Positions 8,099 through 16,248 of a DNA stretch of 64,000 nucleotides are shown here, one piece after another (position 1 is the stretch's first letter; each line of letters starts with the position of its first letter). Origin of the DNA: an uncultured Nesterenkonia sp. (lineage in GTDB: Bacteria; Actinomycetota; Actinomycetes; Actinomycetales; Micrococcaceae); contig CAMIAK010000006.1 of assembly GCA_946222885.1 (NCBI GenBank), positions 1 through 64,000 of the forward strand. The letters run 5' to 3'. The translations under genes and the position numbers were made by a program. The notes beneath the pieces were generated by a model. It was not told where the DNA came from and did not search any database. It saw nothing but the letters and a program-made list of their open reading frames with translations.

Positions 8099-9070
8099 AT
8101 GAATACCCATACCAAGTCCCTGATCGCTGCCGGGTCTGCTGCCGCACTGCTGCTGACCGCCTGTGGAGACGGCGGAGGTTCCGGCGACGAGGAGTTCAAT
8201 GCCTCGGGCACCGTGCGGATCACCGTCGCCATGGCGGCCGGCGGCGGAAGCGACCGGGCGGCCCGAGTGCTCTCTGAGGCCATCAACGAGGAGGCCGAGG
8301 GCTACAACACAGTGGTGGAGAACCGTGAGGGCAGCGGAGGCGCTGTAGGCTGGTCCCACTTCCACGGACTGGCCGGGGACGCCAACAACTTGGTCAAGGC
8401 GGAGACGGCCATCCACACGCTGCCCCTCCAGGAGGGCGTGGATGTGAGCTGGACCTACGCTGACTTCACTCCCATCGCCCTCTTCGCCGAGGACTCCCGG
8501 ATGGTGGTCGCCCCGGCCGATTCTCCCTATGACACCTGCGACGAGGTGATCGACGCCAGCCAGGATGCGGATGTCTCCTCGGGGGTCAGCGGAACCTACG
8601 GTGCAGACGGCATGGTCCTCCACCACATGGAGGAGGCCGGCTTCGACGCCAATACGGTGCCCTTCGGCTCAACCGGTGAGGTCATCACCGGGCTCCTCGG
8701 AGGACAGATCGACCTGGCTCCCGCTTCTGCGGCCGCTGTGGTGCCCTATATCGAGGCCGGTGACTTCAAAGCGCTCTGCACCTTCAGCGAAGAGCGCTAC
8801 AGCGACGACGATCTCCTGGCGGACGTCGAGACTGCGGAGGAGCAGGGCATCGACGGCGTCGTGACCCTCTGGAGGGGCTTCCTTGCGCCGCCGGAGATCA
8901 CCGACGCCGAGCAGGAGTTCTGGATCGAAGAGATCCAGCGTGCTGTGGAGACCGAGGCCTATTCGGACTATATCGAGGACGACCTGCTCATCGAAGAGCA
9001 CCTCTACGGAGATGAGTTCGCCGAGTACCTCGACGAATATGACGCTGAGATCCAGGAGTACTTCGGGTGA
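8099..9070 (+). CDS. TTT-family substrate-binding lipoprotein (TctC), second system
   Basis: This 323-residue receptor has the lipobox 'LLLTAC' (Cys about 21). 'VRITVAMAAGGGSDRAARVLSEAINEE' and 'VENREGSGGAVGWSHF' match the TctC/Bug ligand-binding loops. It is very acidic, especially in the last 40 residues. It differs clearly from the first TctC in this window (residues 1-328 of the gene at 2949), so a different carboxylate is likely. It is co-transcribed with pdxA and overlaps tctB by 4 bp. The ligand would be an acid that enters the PdxA2 reaction after phosphorylation. Confidence 0.87.
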   Translation: MNTHTKSLIAAGSAAALLLTACGDGGGSGDEEFNASGTVRITVAMAAGGGSDRAARVLSEAINEEAEGYNTVVENREGSGGAVGWSHFHGLAGDANNLVKAETAIHTLPLQEGVDVSWTYADFTPIALFAEDSRMVVAPADSPYDTCDEVIDASQDADVSSGVSGTYGADGMVLHHMEEAGFDANTVPFGSTGEVITGLLGGQIDLAPASAAAVVPYIEAGDFKALCTFSEERYSDDDLLADVETAEEQGIDGVVTLWRGFLAPPEITDAEQEFWIEEIQRAVETEAYSDYIEDDLLIEEHLYGDEFAEYLDEYDAEIQEYFG

Positions 9071-9585
9071 CCGCCGCCATCGGAAGCGAGCGGGGGCGCC
9101 GGGCTCGGCCCGGCGCCCTCATCGCTCATGCCGTCACAACTCTGATCGGAGCAGGCTTCTTCTTCGGTTCGTTTCAGTACGACCTCTACCGGGCTGAAGA
9201 ACAGATAGGTCCCGCCTTCCTTCCTCGATACGCCTCGGTGCTGCTGGTGATCCTGGGGCTGCTCCTTGTGATCCAGGAGATCAGGGGGCGTTCCGAACTG
9301 AGCGGCGACTCGGGGGTCGACGAAGCCCGTGTGATCACGCGTCCCATGGTGATCAAACTGCTGACCGTCTTCGGGCTGATCACAGTCGCGCTGCTGTTGG
9401 TGCCCTTCCTCGGTCTCATCCTCTCGCTCATGCTCCTGATCCCAGCTTTGGCCATCGGCGTCGAGAAGATGCCTGTGGTGCCGTCGCTGCTCTTCGCGGC
9501 GGGGGCGGGGATCGTGGCTTATCTCGTCTTCATCGTCAGCCTCCAGGTGCCCCTGCCGATGGGCGTCCTCGAAGGGATTTTTTAG
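9067..9585 (+). CDS. TTT-family small permease subunit (TctB), second system
   Basis: This 172-residue membrane protein starts with GTG 9067 in a 4-bp overlap with tctC. Four hydrophobic segments are present (about residues 17-36, 54-70, 100-135 as a pair, and 140-165). The length matches TctB proteins. The next gene begins at the base after its stop codon, so translation is coupled. Alone it would be hard to assign; position between tctC and tctA makes the call. Confidence 0.8.
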   Translation: MTAAIGSERGRRARPGALIAHAVTTLIGAGFFFGSFQYDLYRAEEQIGPAFLPRYASVLLVILGLLLVIQEIRGRSELSGDSGVDEARVITRPMVIKLLTVFGLITVALLLVPFLGLILSLMLLIPALAIGVEKMPVVPSLLFAAGAGIVAYLVFIVSLQVPLPMGVLEGIF

Positions 9586-11157
9586 ATGCTCGACAACATT
9601 CTCATCGGATTCGAGGCAGCTCTCTCCGTCGAAAATCTGCTCTGGTGCTTCGTCGGAGTCTTCCTCGGCACTGTGATCGGCATCCTCCCCGGTCTCGGCT
9701 CCGCCACCGGCGTGGCGATCCTCATCCCTGTCACGTTGACGCTCGACCCGCTGACCGCGCTCATCATGCTTGCCGGGATCTATCACGGGTCGCAGTACGG
9801 CGCCACGATCACTGCCATCCTCATCGCCACCCCGGGGGAGGCGTCCTCGGTGGTCACCACCCTGGACGGCTATCAGATGGCCCGTAATGGCAGAGCAGGT
9901 CAGGCTCTGGCCATCTCTGCGATCTCAGCCTTCGCCGCCTCGATCGTCACGGTCTTCCTGCTCTTCACCTTGGCGCAGTTCTTCGCCGACATCGCTTTAG
10001 GCTTCGGGCCGGTGGAGCTGATGGCGATCATGATCTTCGGCTTCGCCACGATCTCGATGTTCTCGGCCGGAAATGTCCTCCTCGGCATGGCCATGTGCAC
10101 AGCCGGCGTCCTTCTGGGGACTGTCGGCATCGACGGCGGAACCGGGGTGGCGCGCTACACCTTCGGCAATGTGGACCTCAATTCGGGAGTGCCCTTCGTT
10201 GAGGTCATGATCGGGCTCTTCGCTCTCGGGGAGCTGCTCAACCAGCTTGACAAGGGGCAGCCGAAACCGATCCGTTCGCGTTTCCGTGACCTGCTCCTCA
10301 CCAAGGAGGAGCTCAAGCGCTCCGGCACTCCCACCTTGCGAGGCATGTTCATCGGATTCTTTGTGGGGATCCTTCCGGGGGCAGGGGCGACCCTCGCCTC
10401 CTTCCTCGCCTATGGAACCGAGAAGCGCTTCTCCAAGCACCGGAAGCAGATGGGCAAGGGTGCCATCGAAGGTGTGGCCTCCCCTGACGCCGCCACCAGC
10501 GCGGCTGCCAATGCCGCCTTCGTGCCGACCCTCACTTTGGGGGTACCCGGCGGCGCCACGACTGCGGTCCTCCTCGGGGCCTTTCTGCTCTACGGGGTGA
10601 CTCCAGGTCCCATGCTCTTCGACGAGCAGCCGACGTTGGTCTGGGGCCTCCTAGTCTCCTTCCTCATCGGGCACTTCATGCTGCTGATGCTGAACCTGCC
10701 GCTCGCGCCGGTCTTCGCCCAGCTGCTGCGGCTGCGTTATGGATACCTCTACCCTCTGATCATCTTCACGGCTTTCATCGGTGCTTATGCCGTCCATAAC
10801 AATTCGTTCAGCATGTGGGTGGTGTTGGTCTTCGGCGTGATCGGCTATCTGATGAAGCGGCTCAACATTCCGATCGCCCCCTTGGTCTTGGGGCTGGTCA
10901 TCGGCCCGCTCTTCGAGCGCAGCCTCGTGCAGACCTCAGCGATGGGGAACGGTGACCTCATGGGGATGGTGCTCGGGAGTCCGACGGCGATGAGCATCAT
11001 CATCGCCTCGGTTCTTCTGGTGGTGCTGCCGCCTGCGCTGTCGAAGATGCGGGGGAAGGGAGCTTCGTCCGGACTGGGCATCTCCAGCAACACAGAGGCC
11101 CTCCGAAAGGTCTCGGCTTCCACAGACACCGGGGAGGATGGCCGGATGAGCCGCTGA
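9586..11157 (+). CDS. TTT-family large permease subunit (TctA), second system
   Basis: This 523-residue multi-spanning permease carries the repeated TctA signatures 'GILPGLGSATGVAILIPVT' (about 31-49) and 'GILPGAGATLASFLAYGTEK' (about 264-283), plus the 'YGATITAILIATPGEASS' loop. It ends with a hydrophilic tail of about 35 residues. Its stop is 11 bp from the end of the convergent GntR gene, and no clear terminator lies between them. Confidence 0.9.
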   Translation: MLDNILIGFEAALSVENLLWCFVGVFLGTVIGILPGLGSATGVAILIPVTLTLDPLTALIMLAGIYHGSQYGATITAILIATPGEASSVVTTLDGYQMARNGRAGQALAISAISAFAASIVTVFLLFTLAQFFADIALGFGPVELMAIMIFGFATISMFSAGNVLLGMAMCTAGVLLGTVGIDGGTGVARYTFGNVDLNSGVPFVEVMIGLFALGELLNQLDKGQPKPIRSRFRDLLLTKEELKRSGTPTLRGMFIGFFVGILPGAGATLASFLAYGTEKRFSKHRKQMGKGAIEGVASPDAATSAAANAAFVPTLTLGVPGGATTAVLLGAFLLYGVTPGPMLFDEQPTLVWGLLVSFLIGHFMLLMLNLPLAPVFAQLLRLRYGYLYPLIIFTAFIGAYAVHNNSFSMWVVLVFGVIGYLMKRLNIPIAPLVLGLVIGPLFERSLVQTSAMGNGDLMGMVLGSPTAMSIIIASVLLVVLPPALSKMRGKGASSGLGISSNTEALRKVSASTDTGEDGRMSR

Positions 11158-11168
11158 TCTCGCCAGAT

Positions 11169-11876
11169 TCATCCCTGAAAAGGGGACGCCGATCCATTCT
11201 GAGGGCGGGGCGCATGCTCCGCCCTCAGTGCTGTCCAGGTGCGGACCAGCTGGCTGAACTCCTTGACCTGGACCAGCACGTGGTCACGGGCGGCGTCCTC
11301 GGCACTTTCGGCGTCCCCGCCGGTGATCGCCTCCAGGATGGTGCGGTGCTCGGCCAGGGAGCGGCGCATGCGATCCGGCACCCTCAGCTGCAGCCGGCGG
11401 TAGGGCTGCAGGACCTTGCGCAGGTGGTGCGCCTGCTCGCGGAGGTACTCATTGCCGCAGGAGTCATAGATGGTGCCGTGGAACCAGGCGTTGGCGTAGT
11501 AGTAGCCGTCGGCGTCGCCGGCGGCCTCCTGGCGCTCGCACTCCTCCACCGCCTGATTGAGCTCCACCAGGCTCTCCCGTTCGATGCGCCGTGAGGCCAG
11601 GCGGGCGGCCATGCCCTCCAGCTCCGCCATGACCTCGAAACGTTCGGCGAGCTCGGAGAGGCTCAGCGCAGTCACGTAGGTGCCCTGTTTGGGTCGGATC
11701 TGCACCAGCCCGGAGCGCTCCAGAGCCTGGAGGGCCTCACGGATCGGCGTCCTCGAGCAGCCGAACTCCTGCTGCAGCGTCACCGGGTCCAGGCGCTCGC
11801 CGGGGCTGTAGCGGCCGTCCACTATCGCGTTCTCCAGGGTGTCCCGGATGCGCTGGGACTCGGGAATGCGTGCCAT
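11169..11876 (-). CDS. GntR family regulator (FCD type), probable malonate regulator
   Basis: This 235-residue FadR-subfamily regulator has a winged helix at about 10-70 ('TLQQEFGCSRTPIREALQALERSGLV') and an FCD domain with 'NAWFHGTIYDSCGNEYL' and 'EHRTILEAITGGD'. The chosen start is ATG 11876, directly after an AGGAGAGGAGC ribosome site; nine more upstream codons are open but lack one. It is divergent from the malonate genes. In rhizobia the FCD regulator MatR controls matABC, so the same job is inferred here. Confidence 0.82.
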   Translation of the reverse strand: MARIPESQRIRDTLENAIVDGRYSPGERLDPVTLQQEFGCSRTPIREALQALERSGLVQIRPKQGTYVTALSLSELAERFEVMAELEGMAARLASRRIERESLVELNQAVEECERQEAAGDADGYYYANAWFHGTIYDSCGNEYLREQAHHLRKVLQPYRRLQLRVPDRMRRSLAEHRTILEAITGGDAESAEDAARDHVLVQVKEFSQLVRTWTALRAEHAPRPQNGSASPFQG

Positions 11877-11976
11877 ACGAGCTCCTCTCCTGCCCAGAAG
11901 CATAGCCCCTGCGGGAGTTCTCTCCGATGAAACACCTGGTCAGAGCGACCTGAGCACTCAAGCTCCGAAAAACTTC

Positions 11977-12048
11977 CCACAAAGTGTGGCCTGGATCACA
12001 TCTAGCCCCTATTCTAGCTGTTATATACATCACATTTTTTCATGTACA
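11977..12048. promoter_or_regulatory. intergenic control region of the malonate operon
   Basis: The 185-bp gap between the divergent regulator and the MatA-MatB gene holds a perfect CCACA-AAG-TGTGG inverted repeat (11977-11989), a TGTTATATACA stretch around 12019-12029 and a TGTACA palindrome just before the ribosome site. Rhizobial MatR sites are TGTATACA-like, so the last two are weak candidates. I cannot place a convincing -35. Confidence 0.35.
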
Positions 12049-12061
12049 CACAGGAGGAGCG

Positions 12062-14941
12062 ATGGGACACAGCGAGATCTGGCTCCTGGGAGATCTCTTC
12101 CGCATGCTGGGCATCCGGCGCGGCAGGGACGCTCCGCAGGCCGCGCCACAGGTGCCGCCCGCCCAGGAGCTGCGGGCCGCCTGCTCGGTCCTGATGAGCG
12201 GGATCGGAGAGGCCTCGATGCGGGCCGTCGCGGCACGGGCGCTGAGTGCCTACTCCTCGCTCGACGACGCCGGCCGCCGGGAATTCTTCCTCCATCTGCT
12301 GGACGCCTACGGCGTGGACGCCGAACGTCTACGCACCGCCTTCGGCCAGTGGGAGGAGACGCGCGGTCAGGATGCCGCGGGCCGGCTCTTCGACGCCGCC
12401 GAGCCCGCGCGCCAGGAGCTGCTGCGACGGATGAACCACGCCCCGGGCGCCACCCTCGCACTGGTGGAGATGCGGGCAGACCTCCGCCGGCTCATGCGCG
12501 AGGACCCTGCGCTGAAGCCCCTGGATCAGGACTTCCACCACCTGCTCTCCTCCTGGTTCAACCGAGGCTTCCTCCGCCTGGAGGAGATCACCTGGGATTC
12601 GCCGCGGGAGATCCACCAGCACATGCTCCGCTATGAGAAGGTCCACCCGATGGAGGGCAGGCAGGAGCTCAAGCGCCGTCTGGCTCCCAAGGACCGGCGC
12701 TGCTACGCCTTCTTCCACCCGGCCACCGGGGATGTGCCGCTGATCTTCGTGGAGGTGGCCCTGGTCCAGGGGATCCCCGGGGAGATCCGTCCCATCCTCG
12801 ACGCGGAGGACACCGTCAGTCCTTCCAAAGCGGACACTGCGGCCCTGTACTCCATCAACAACGCTCTCGACGGGTTGGCCGGGATCTCCTTCGGCAACTT
12901 CCTCATCAAGCAGGTCATCGAACAGGTCCGCACGGAGCTGCCCCACCTGGAGAACTTCGTGACCCTCTCACCCATCCCGGGCTTCCGGCGCTGGTGGGAG
13001 GACAGCGGCGGAGCCCCGCCGGTGCGCAGCTTCGAAGAGGCCACCGCGGACGACGCCGGCCGGGCCGCCCTCCGGGGTCAGATCCTTCCGGCGTTGGCCC
13101 GGTACATCGCCGCGGAGAAGCGGGAGGACGGCAAGCCCCGCGACGCCGTCGCCCGCTTCCATCTGGGCAACGGAGCCTCGGCCTGGCAGCTGCACTGGCC
13201 CGCGAACCCCTCCGAGCAGGCTTGGGCACAGTCCTACGGAGCGATGATCACCTACCGCTACGAGCCCGAACGGGTCGAGCAGCGGCACGAGAACTTCGTG
13301 CGCGACCGCACCGTCGCCGTCGGGGAACAGATCGACGAGCTGATGCGGCAGAGCACGGCAGAACAGAGCACATCACAGAAGGGAAGCACCGCTATGTCAG
13401 AGCGCACCATCTACCAGGCCTTCGCGGACCAGGCGCAGCGCCGTCCGGACAAAGTCCTGTTCGACCTGCCCGGCGGGCGGAAGGTCACCTATGACCAGAC
13501 CCTCCAGACGGTGCGGCGGATCGCCGCCAAGCTGGTCAGCGACGGGGTGGCCCCCGGAGACCGCGTGGCCATGCAGGTGGAGAAGTCCCCGGAGGCGATC
13601 GCCCTGTACCTGGCGACCCTGCAGATCGGCGGAATCTTCCTGCCGCTGAACACCGCCTACACCGGTTCCGAGATGGACTACTTCATCGAGGACGCCTCTC
13701 CGAAGGTGCTGGTCTGCGACCCGTCCGCCGCCGCTGCGCACACGCACCGGGTCTCGGATGGGCTCATCGTGGAGACCCTCGGCACCGACCAGGACGGCAC
13801 GCTGCTGCAGGCCGATGAGCCGCACGCCGAGGTCCACGCCGCCCGGCCGGAGGACCCGGCGTCGATCCTCTACACCTCCGGGACCACCGGGCGCTCCAAG
13901 GGGGCGGTGCTGACCCACCGCAACCTGGCCTCCAACTGCCAGGCGCTGCTGGAGACCTGGCAGTACACCTCCGAGGACACCCTCATCCATGCGCTGCCGA
14001 TCTTCCACATCCACGGACTCTTCGTGGCGGCGAACATGACGCTGGCCGCAGGGGCCTCCATGCACTGGCTGCCCAAGTTCGATGCCGACGCGATCCTCGA
14101 CCTGCTCCCGGAGTCCACCGTGCTGATGGGGGTTCCCACCTTCTACACGCGCCTGCTGAAGAACGAACGGCTCACCCGTGAGGCATGCGCAGGCATGCGG
14201 CTCTTCGTCTCCGGCTCCGCGCCCCTGCTGGCCGCCGACCACGAGGCCTTCGAGGAGCGGACCGGCCACGCCATCCTGGAGCGCTACGGCATGACCGAGA
14301 CCGGGATGAACACCACCAACCCGTATGTCTCCGACCCGGCGGCCGGCGGAGGCCCTCGTAAGCCCGGCACCGTGGGCAGGCCGTTCCCGGGAGTGGAGGT
14401 CCGCGTGGTGGACCGGGAGGACGGGCAGGAGCTCCCCCAGGGCGAGGTGGGGATCGTGGAGGTCCGCGGGCCCAACGTCTTCAGCGGGTACTGGCAGATG
14501 CCGGAGAAGACCGCCTCCGAGTTCCGCGAGGACGGGTACTTCATCACCGGGGACCTCGGGCGCATCGATGAGGACGGCTACCTGTGCATCGTCGGCCGGG
14601 ACAAGGACCTCATCATCTCCGGGGGATACAACGTCTACCCGAAGGAGATCGAGGAGGTGCTCGACGACCACACCGCAGTCCTGGAGTCGGCCGTCGTCGG
14701 GGTTCCCCACCCAGACTTCGGGGAGACCGTGCTGGCCGCCGTCGTGCTGCGGGACAGGGACGGCGACCGGGAACAGCTGGCCGCCGAGCTCGAGAAGCAT
14801 GTGGGGGAGACGCTGGCCCGCTTCAAGCAGCCGCGGGCCTACCGGTTCATCGAGGCGCTGCCGCGCAACGTCATGGGGAAGGTCCAGAAGGCGGAGCTGC
14901 GCCGGCAGTACGCCGAGGCCTTCGTCCCCGCCGAGGCCTGA
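12062..14941 (+). CDS. malonyl-CoA decarboxylase / malonyl-CoA synthetase fusion (MatA-MatB)
   Basis: A 959-residue single chain. Residues 1-430 are a complete malonyl-CoA decarboxylase: helical N-terminal domain, then 'TLSPIPGFRRWW' (about 300-311) and the acyltransferase end 'GNGASAWQLHWPANPS' (about 369-384). After a Ser/Thr/Gln-rich linker, residues 445-959 are an acyl-CoA synthetase of MatB type with 'YTSGTTGRSKG' (about 604-614), 'YGMTETG' (about 741), 'GRDKDLIISGGYNVYP' and the C-terminal lysine motif 'PRNVMGKVQK'. It would convert malonate to malonyl-CoA and on to acetyl-CoA. The start is ATG 12062 after AGGAGGAG. An internal ATG at 13394, preceded 7 nt upstream by GGGAAG, sits exactly where a free MatB would begin. 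Confidence 0.88.
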   Translation: MGHSEIWLLGDLFRMLGIRRGRDAPQAAPQVPPAQELRAACSVLMSGIGEASMRAVAARALSAYSSLDDAGRREFFLHLLDAYGVDAERLRTAFGQWEETRGQDAAGRLFDAAEPARQELLRRMNHAPGATLALVEMRADLRRLMREDPALKPLDQDFHHLLSSWFNRGFLRLEEITWDSPREIHQHMLRYEKVHPMEGRQELKRRLAPKDRRCYAFFHPATGDVPLIFVEVALVQGIPGEIRPILDAEDTVSPSKADTAALYSINNALDGLAGISFGNFLIKQVIEQVRTELPHLENFVTLSPIPGFRRWWEDSGGAPPVRSFEEATADDAGRAALRGQILPALARYIAAEKREDGKPRDAVARFHLGNGASAWQLHWPANPSEQAWAQSYGAMITYRYEPERVEQRHENFVRDRTVAVGEQIDELMRQSTAEQSTSQKGSTAMSERTIYQAFADQAQRRPDKVLFDLPGGRKVTYDQTLQTVRRIAAKLVSDGVAPGDRVAMQVEKSPEAIALYLATLQIGGIFLPLNTAYTGSEMDYFIEDASPKVLVCDPSAAAAHTHRVSDGLIVETLGTDQDGTLLQADEPHAEVHAARPEDPASILYTSGTTGRSKGAVLTHRNLASNCQALLETWQYTSEDTLIHALPIFHIHGLFVAANMTLAAGASMHWLPKFDADAILDLLPESTVLMGVPTFYTRLLKNERLTREACAGMRLFVSGSAPLLAADHEAFEERTGHAILERYGMTETGMNTTNPYVSDPAAGGGPRKPGTVGRPFPGVEVRVVDREDGQELPQGEVGIVEVRGPNVFSGYWQMPEKTASEFREDGYFITGDLGRIDEDGYLCIVGRDKDLIISGGYNVYPKEIEEVLDDHTAVLESAVVGVPHPDFGETVLAAVVLRDRDGDREQLAAELEKHVGETLARFKQPRAYRFIEALPRNVMGKVQKAELRRQYAEAFVPAEA

Positions 14942-14974
14942 CCGGGTCCGGCTCGAGGAAGTCAGGAGAGGGAA

Positions 14975-15376
14975 ATGGTTCTCTACGGAACAGCCGCACT
15001 GGCGCTGTGCATGCTGGTGGGCATGATCATCGGCGATGTGCTGGGCGTCCTGCTCGGCGTGGACGCCAATGTGGGCGGCGTCGGCTTCGCCATGATCATG
15101 CTCGTCCTGGTGGCCGACTGGCTGCGCAGGAAGAAGCTGCTGCCCAAGCCCACCGAACAGGGGATGCTCTTCTGGAGTGCGATGTACATCCCCATCGTGA
15201 TCGCCATGGCCAGCACCCAGAACGTTGCTGAGGCCATCGACGGCGGCCCCATGGCCATCGCCGCGGGACTCGCGGCGCTCGCGGCCGGCGCCGCCCTGGT
15301 GCCGGTGCTCTCGCGGATCGGCGGACGCTCCGAGCCGCTGCCTCCCATGACCGAAGAAGAGAAGCAGGAGGCCTGA
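14975..15376 (+). CDS. madL: malonate transporter subunit MadL
   Basis: This is the small membrane subunit of the sodium- or proton-coupled malonate carrier MadLM, 133 residues with about four transmembrane segments ('GTAALALCMLVGMIIGDVLG' first). It starts with ATG 14975 after AGGAGAGG and lies 33 bp after the MatA-MatB gene and 3 bp before madM. Length and gene pairing match the Malonomonas and Pseudomonas MadL/MadM pair. Its C-terminus is short and charged. Confidence 0.88.
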   Translation: MVLYGTAALALCMLVGMIIGDVLGVLLGVDANVGGVGFAMIMLVLVADWLRRKKLLPKPTEQGMLFWSAMYIPIVIAMASTQNVAEAIDGGPMAIAAGLAALAAGAALVPVLSRIGGRSEPLPPMTEEEKQEA

Positions 15377-15379
15377 GCC

Positions 15380-16141
15380 ATGGAACTCATCGCAGACATT
15401 CTGGAGCGCAACGGTCTGGTGTTCGCGTTCGTGGTGGTCGGGGCCATGATGATGCTCTCCGGCTTCCTCTCCAAGAAGCTGACCCGCGGGCGGCTGCAGG
15501 GGTCGGCCATCGCCATCATCTTGGGACTGGTGCTGGCCTATGTCGGCGGGGTGAACACCGGCGGCGAGGCCGGACTGGCCGACATCGCCATCTTCAGCGG
15601 CCTGGGGCTCATGGGTGGAGCGATGCTCCGCGACCTGGCCATCGTGGCCACCGCCTACGGAGTGGACCTCCAGGAGATCAAGAAGTCGGGCCTGGCCGGC
15701 GGGCTGTCTCTGCTGCTGGGCGTCATCGTCTCCTTCATCGTCGGAGCGCTGGTGGCCGCGGCATTCGGCTACACAGACCCGGCGTCGATGGCGACGATCG
15801 GCTCCGGCGCGGCGACCTACATCGTCGGACCGGTGACCGGCACCGCCGTGGGTGCGAGCTCCGATGTGATCGCCCTGTCCGTGGCGGCGGGTCTGGTCAA
15901 GGCCGTGGTGGTGATGGTGGGGACACCGATGATCGCCCCGCTGATCGGCCTGAACAACCCGAAGTCGGCCATGGCCTACGGCGGGCTGATGGGTACGACC
16001 TCGGGGGTGGCGGGCGGGCTGGCCGCCACCGACAAGCGGCTGGTCCCCTACGGGGCGATGACCGCGACCTTCTACACGGGGCTCGGGTGCCTGCTGGGGC
16101 CCTCGGTGTTCTACTTCGTGCTGCGGATGATGTTCGGCTGA
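15380..16141 (+). CDS. madM: malonate transporter subunit MadM
   Basis: This is the large subunit of the malonate carrier, 253 residues with about eight hydrophobic segments. 'GLGLMGGAMLRDLAIVATAYGV' and 'GAATYIVGPVTGTAVGASSDV' are typical MadM stretches. Its ATG follows AGGAGG by 8 nt, the site lying in the end of madL. With the decarboxylase/synthetase fusion it makes a compact import-activate-decarboxylate route. The malonate decarboxylase complex (mdc/mad biotin genes) is absent, as expected for the CoA-dependent route. Confidence 0.88.
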   Translation: MELIADILERNGLVFAFVVVGAMMMLSGFLSKKLTRGRLQGSAIAIILGLVLAYVGGVNTGGEAGLADIAIFSGLGLMGGAMLRDLAIVATAYGVDLQEIKKSGLAGGLSLLLGVIVSFIVGALVAAAFGYTDPASMATIGSGAATYIVGPVTGTAVGASSDVIALSVAAGLVKAVVVMVGTPMIAPLIGLNNPKSAMAYGGLMGTTSGVAGGLAATDKRLVPYGAMTATFYTGLGCLLGPSVFYFVLRMMFG

Positions 16142-16159
16142 TCCGCTTTCCACAGCCTG

Positions 16160-16201
16160 TGAACAGATGTGCTTGACACGTGTTCATAGTTCCGGTCTAA
16201 T
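16160..16201 (+). promoter_or_regulatory. strong promoter with TTGACACGTGTTCA operator
   Basis: A consensus -35 TTGACA (16173-16178), a 17-bp spacer and a -10 TCTAAT (16196-16201) lie 48 bp before the isomerase ATG. The 14-mer at 16173-16186 differs by one base from the one on the -35 of the pdxA promoter at 6958. An extra half site TGAACA lies at 16160-16165. Confidence 0.7.
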
Positions 16202-16248
16202 GTGGGGCGTGCCACGTGGCGCGCCTCACAAGGACTGGGAAGGACCAC

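Noticed and set aside
13397..16153. A very long open frame (over 900 codons) on the minus strand opposite MatB and MadLM
   Set aside because: It is antisense to three well-recognised genes. Its translation is low-complexity, rich in Gly, His, Arg and Gln, as expected when GC-rich codons are read in the opposite frame.
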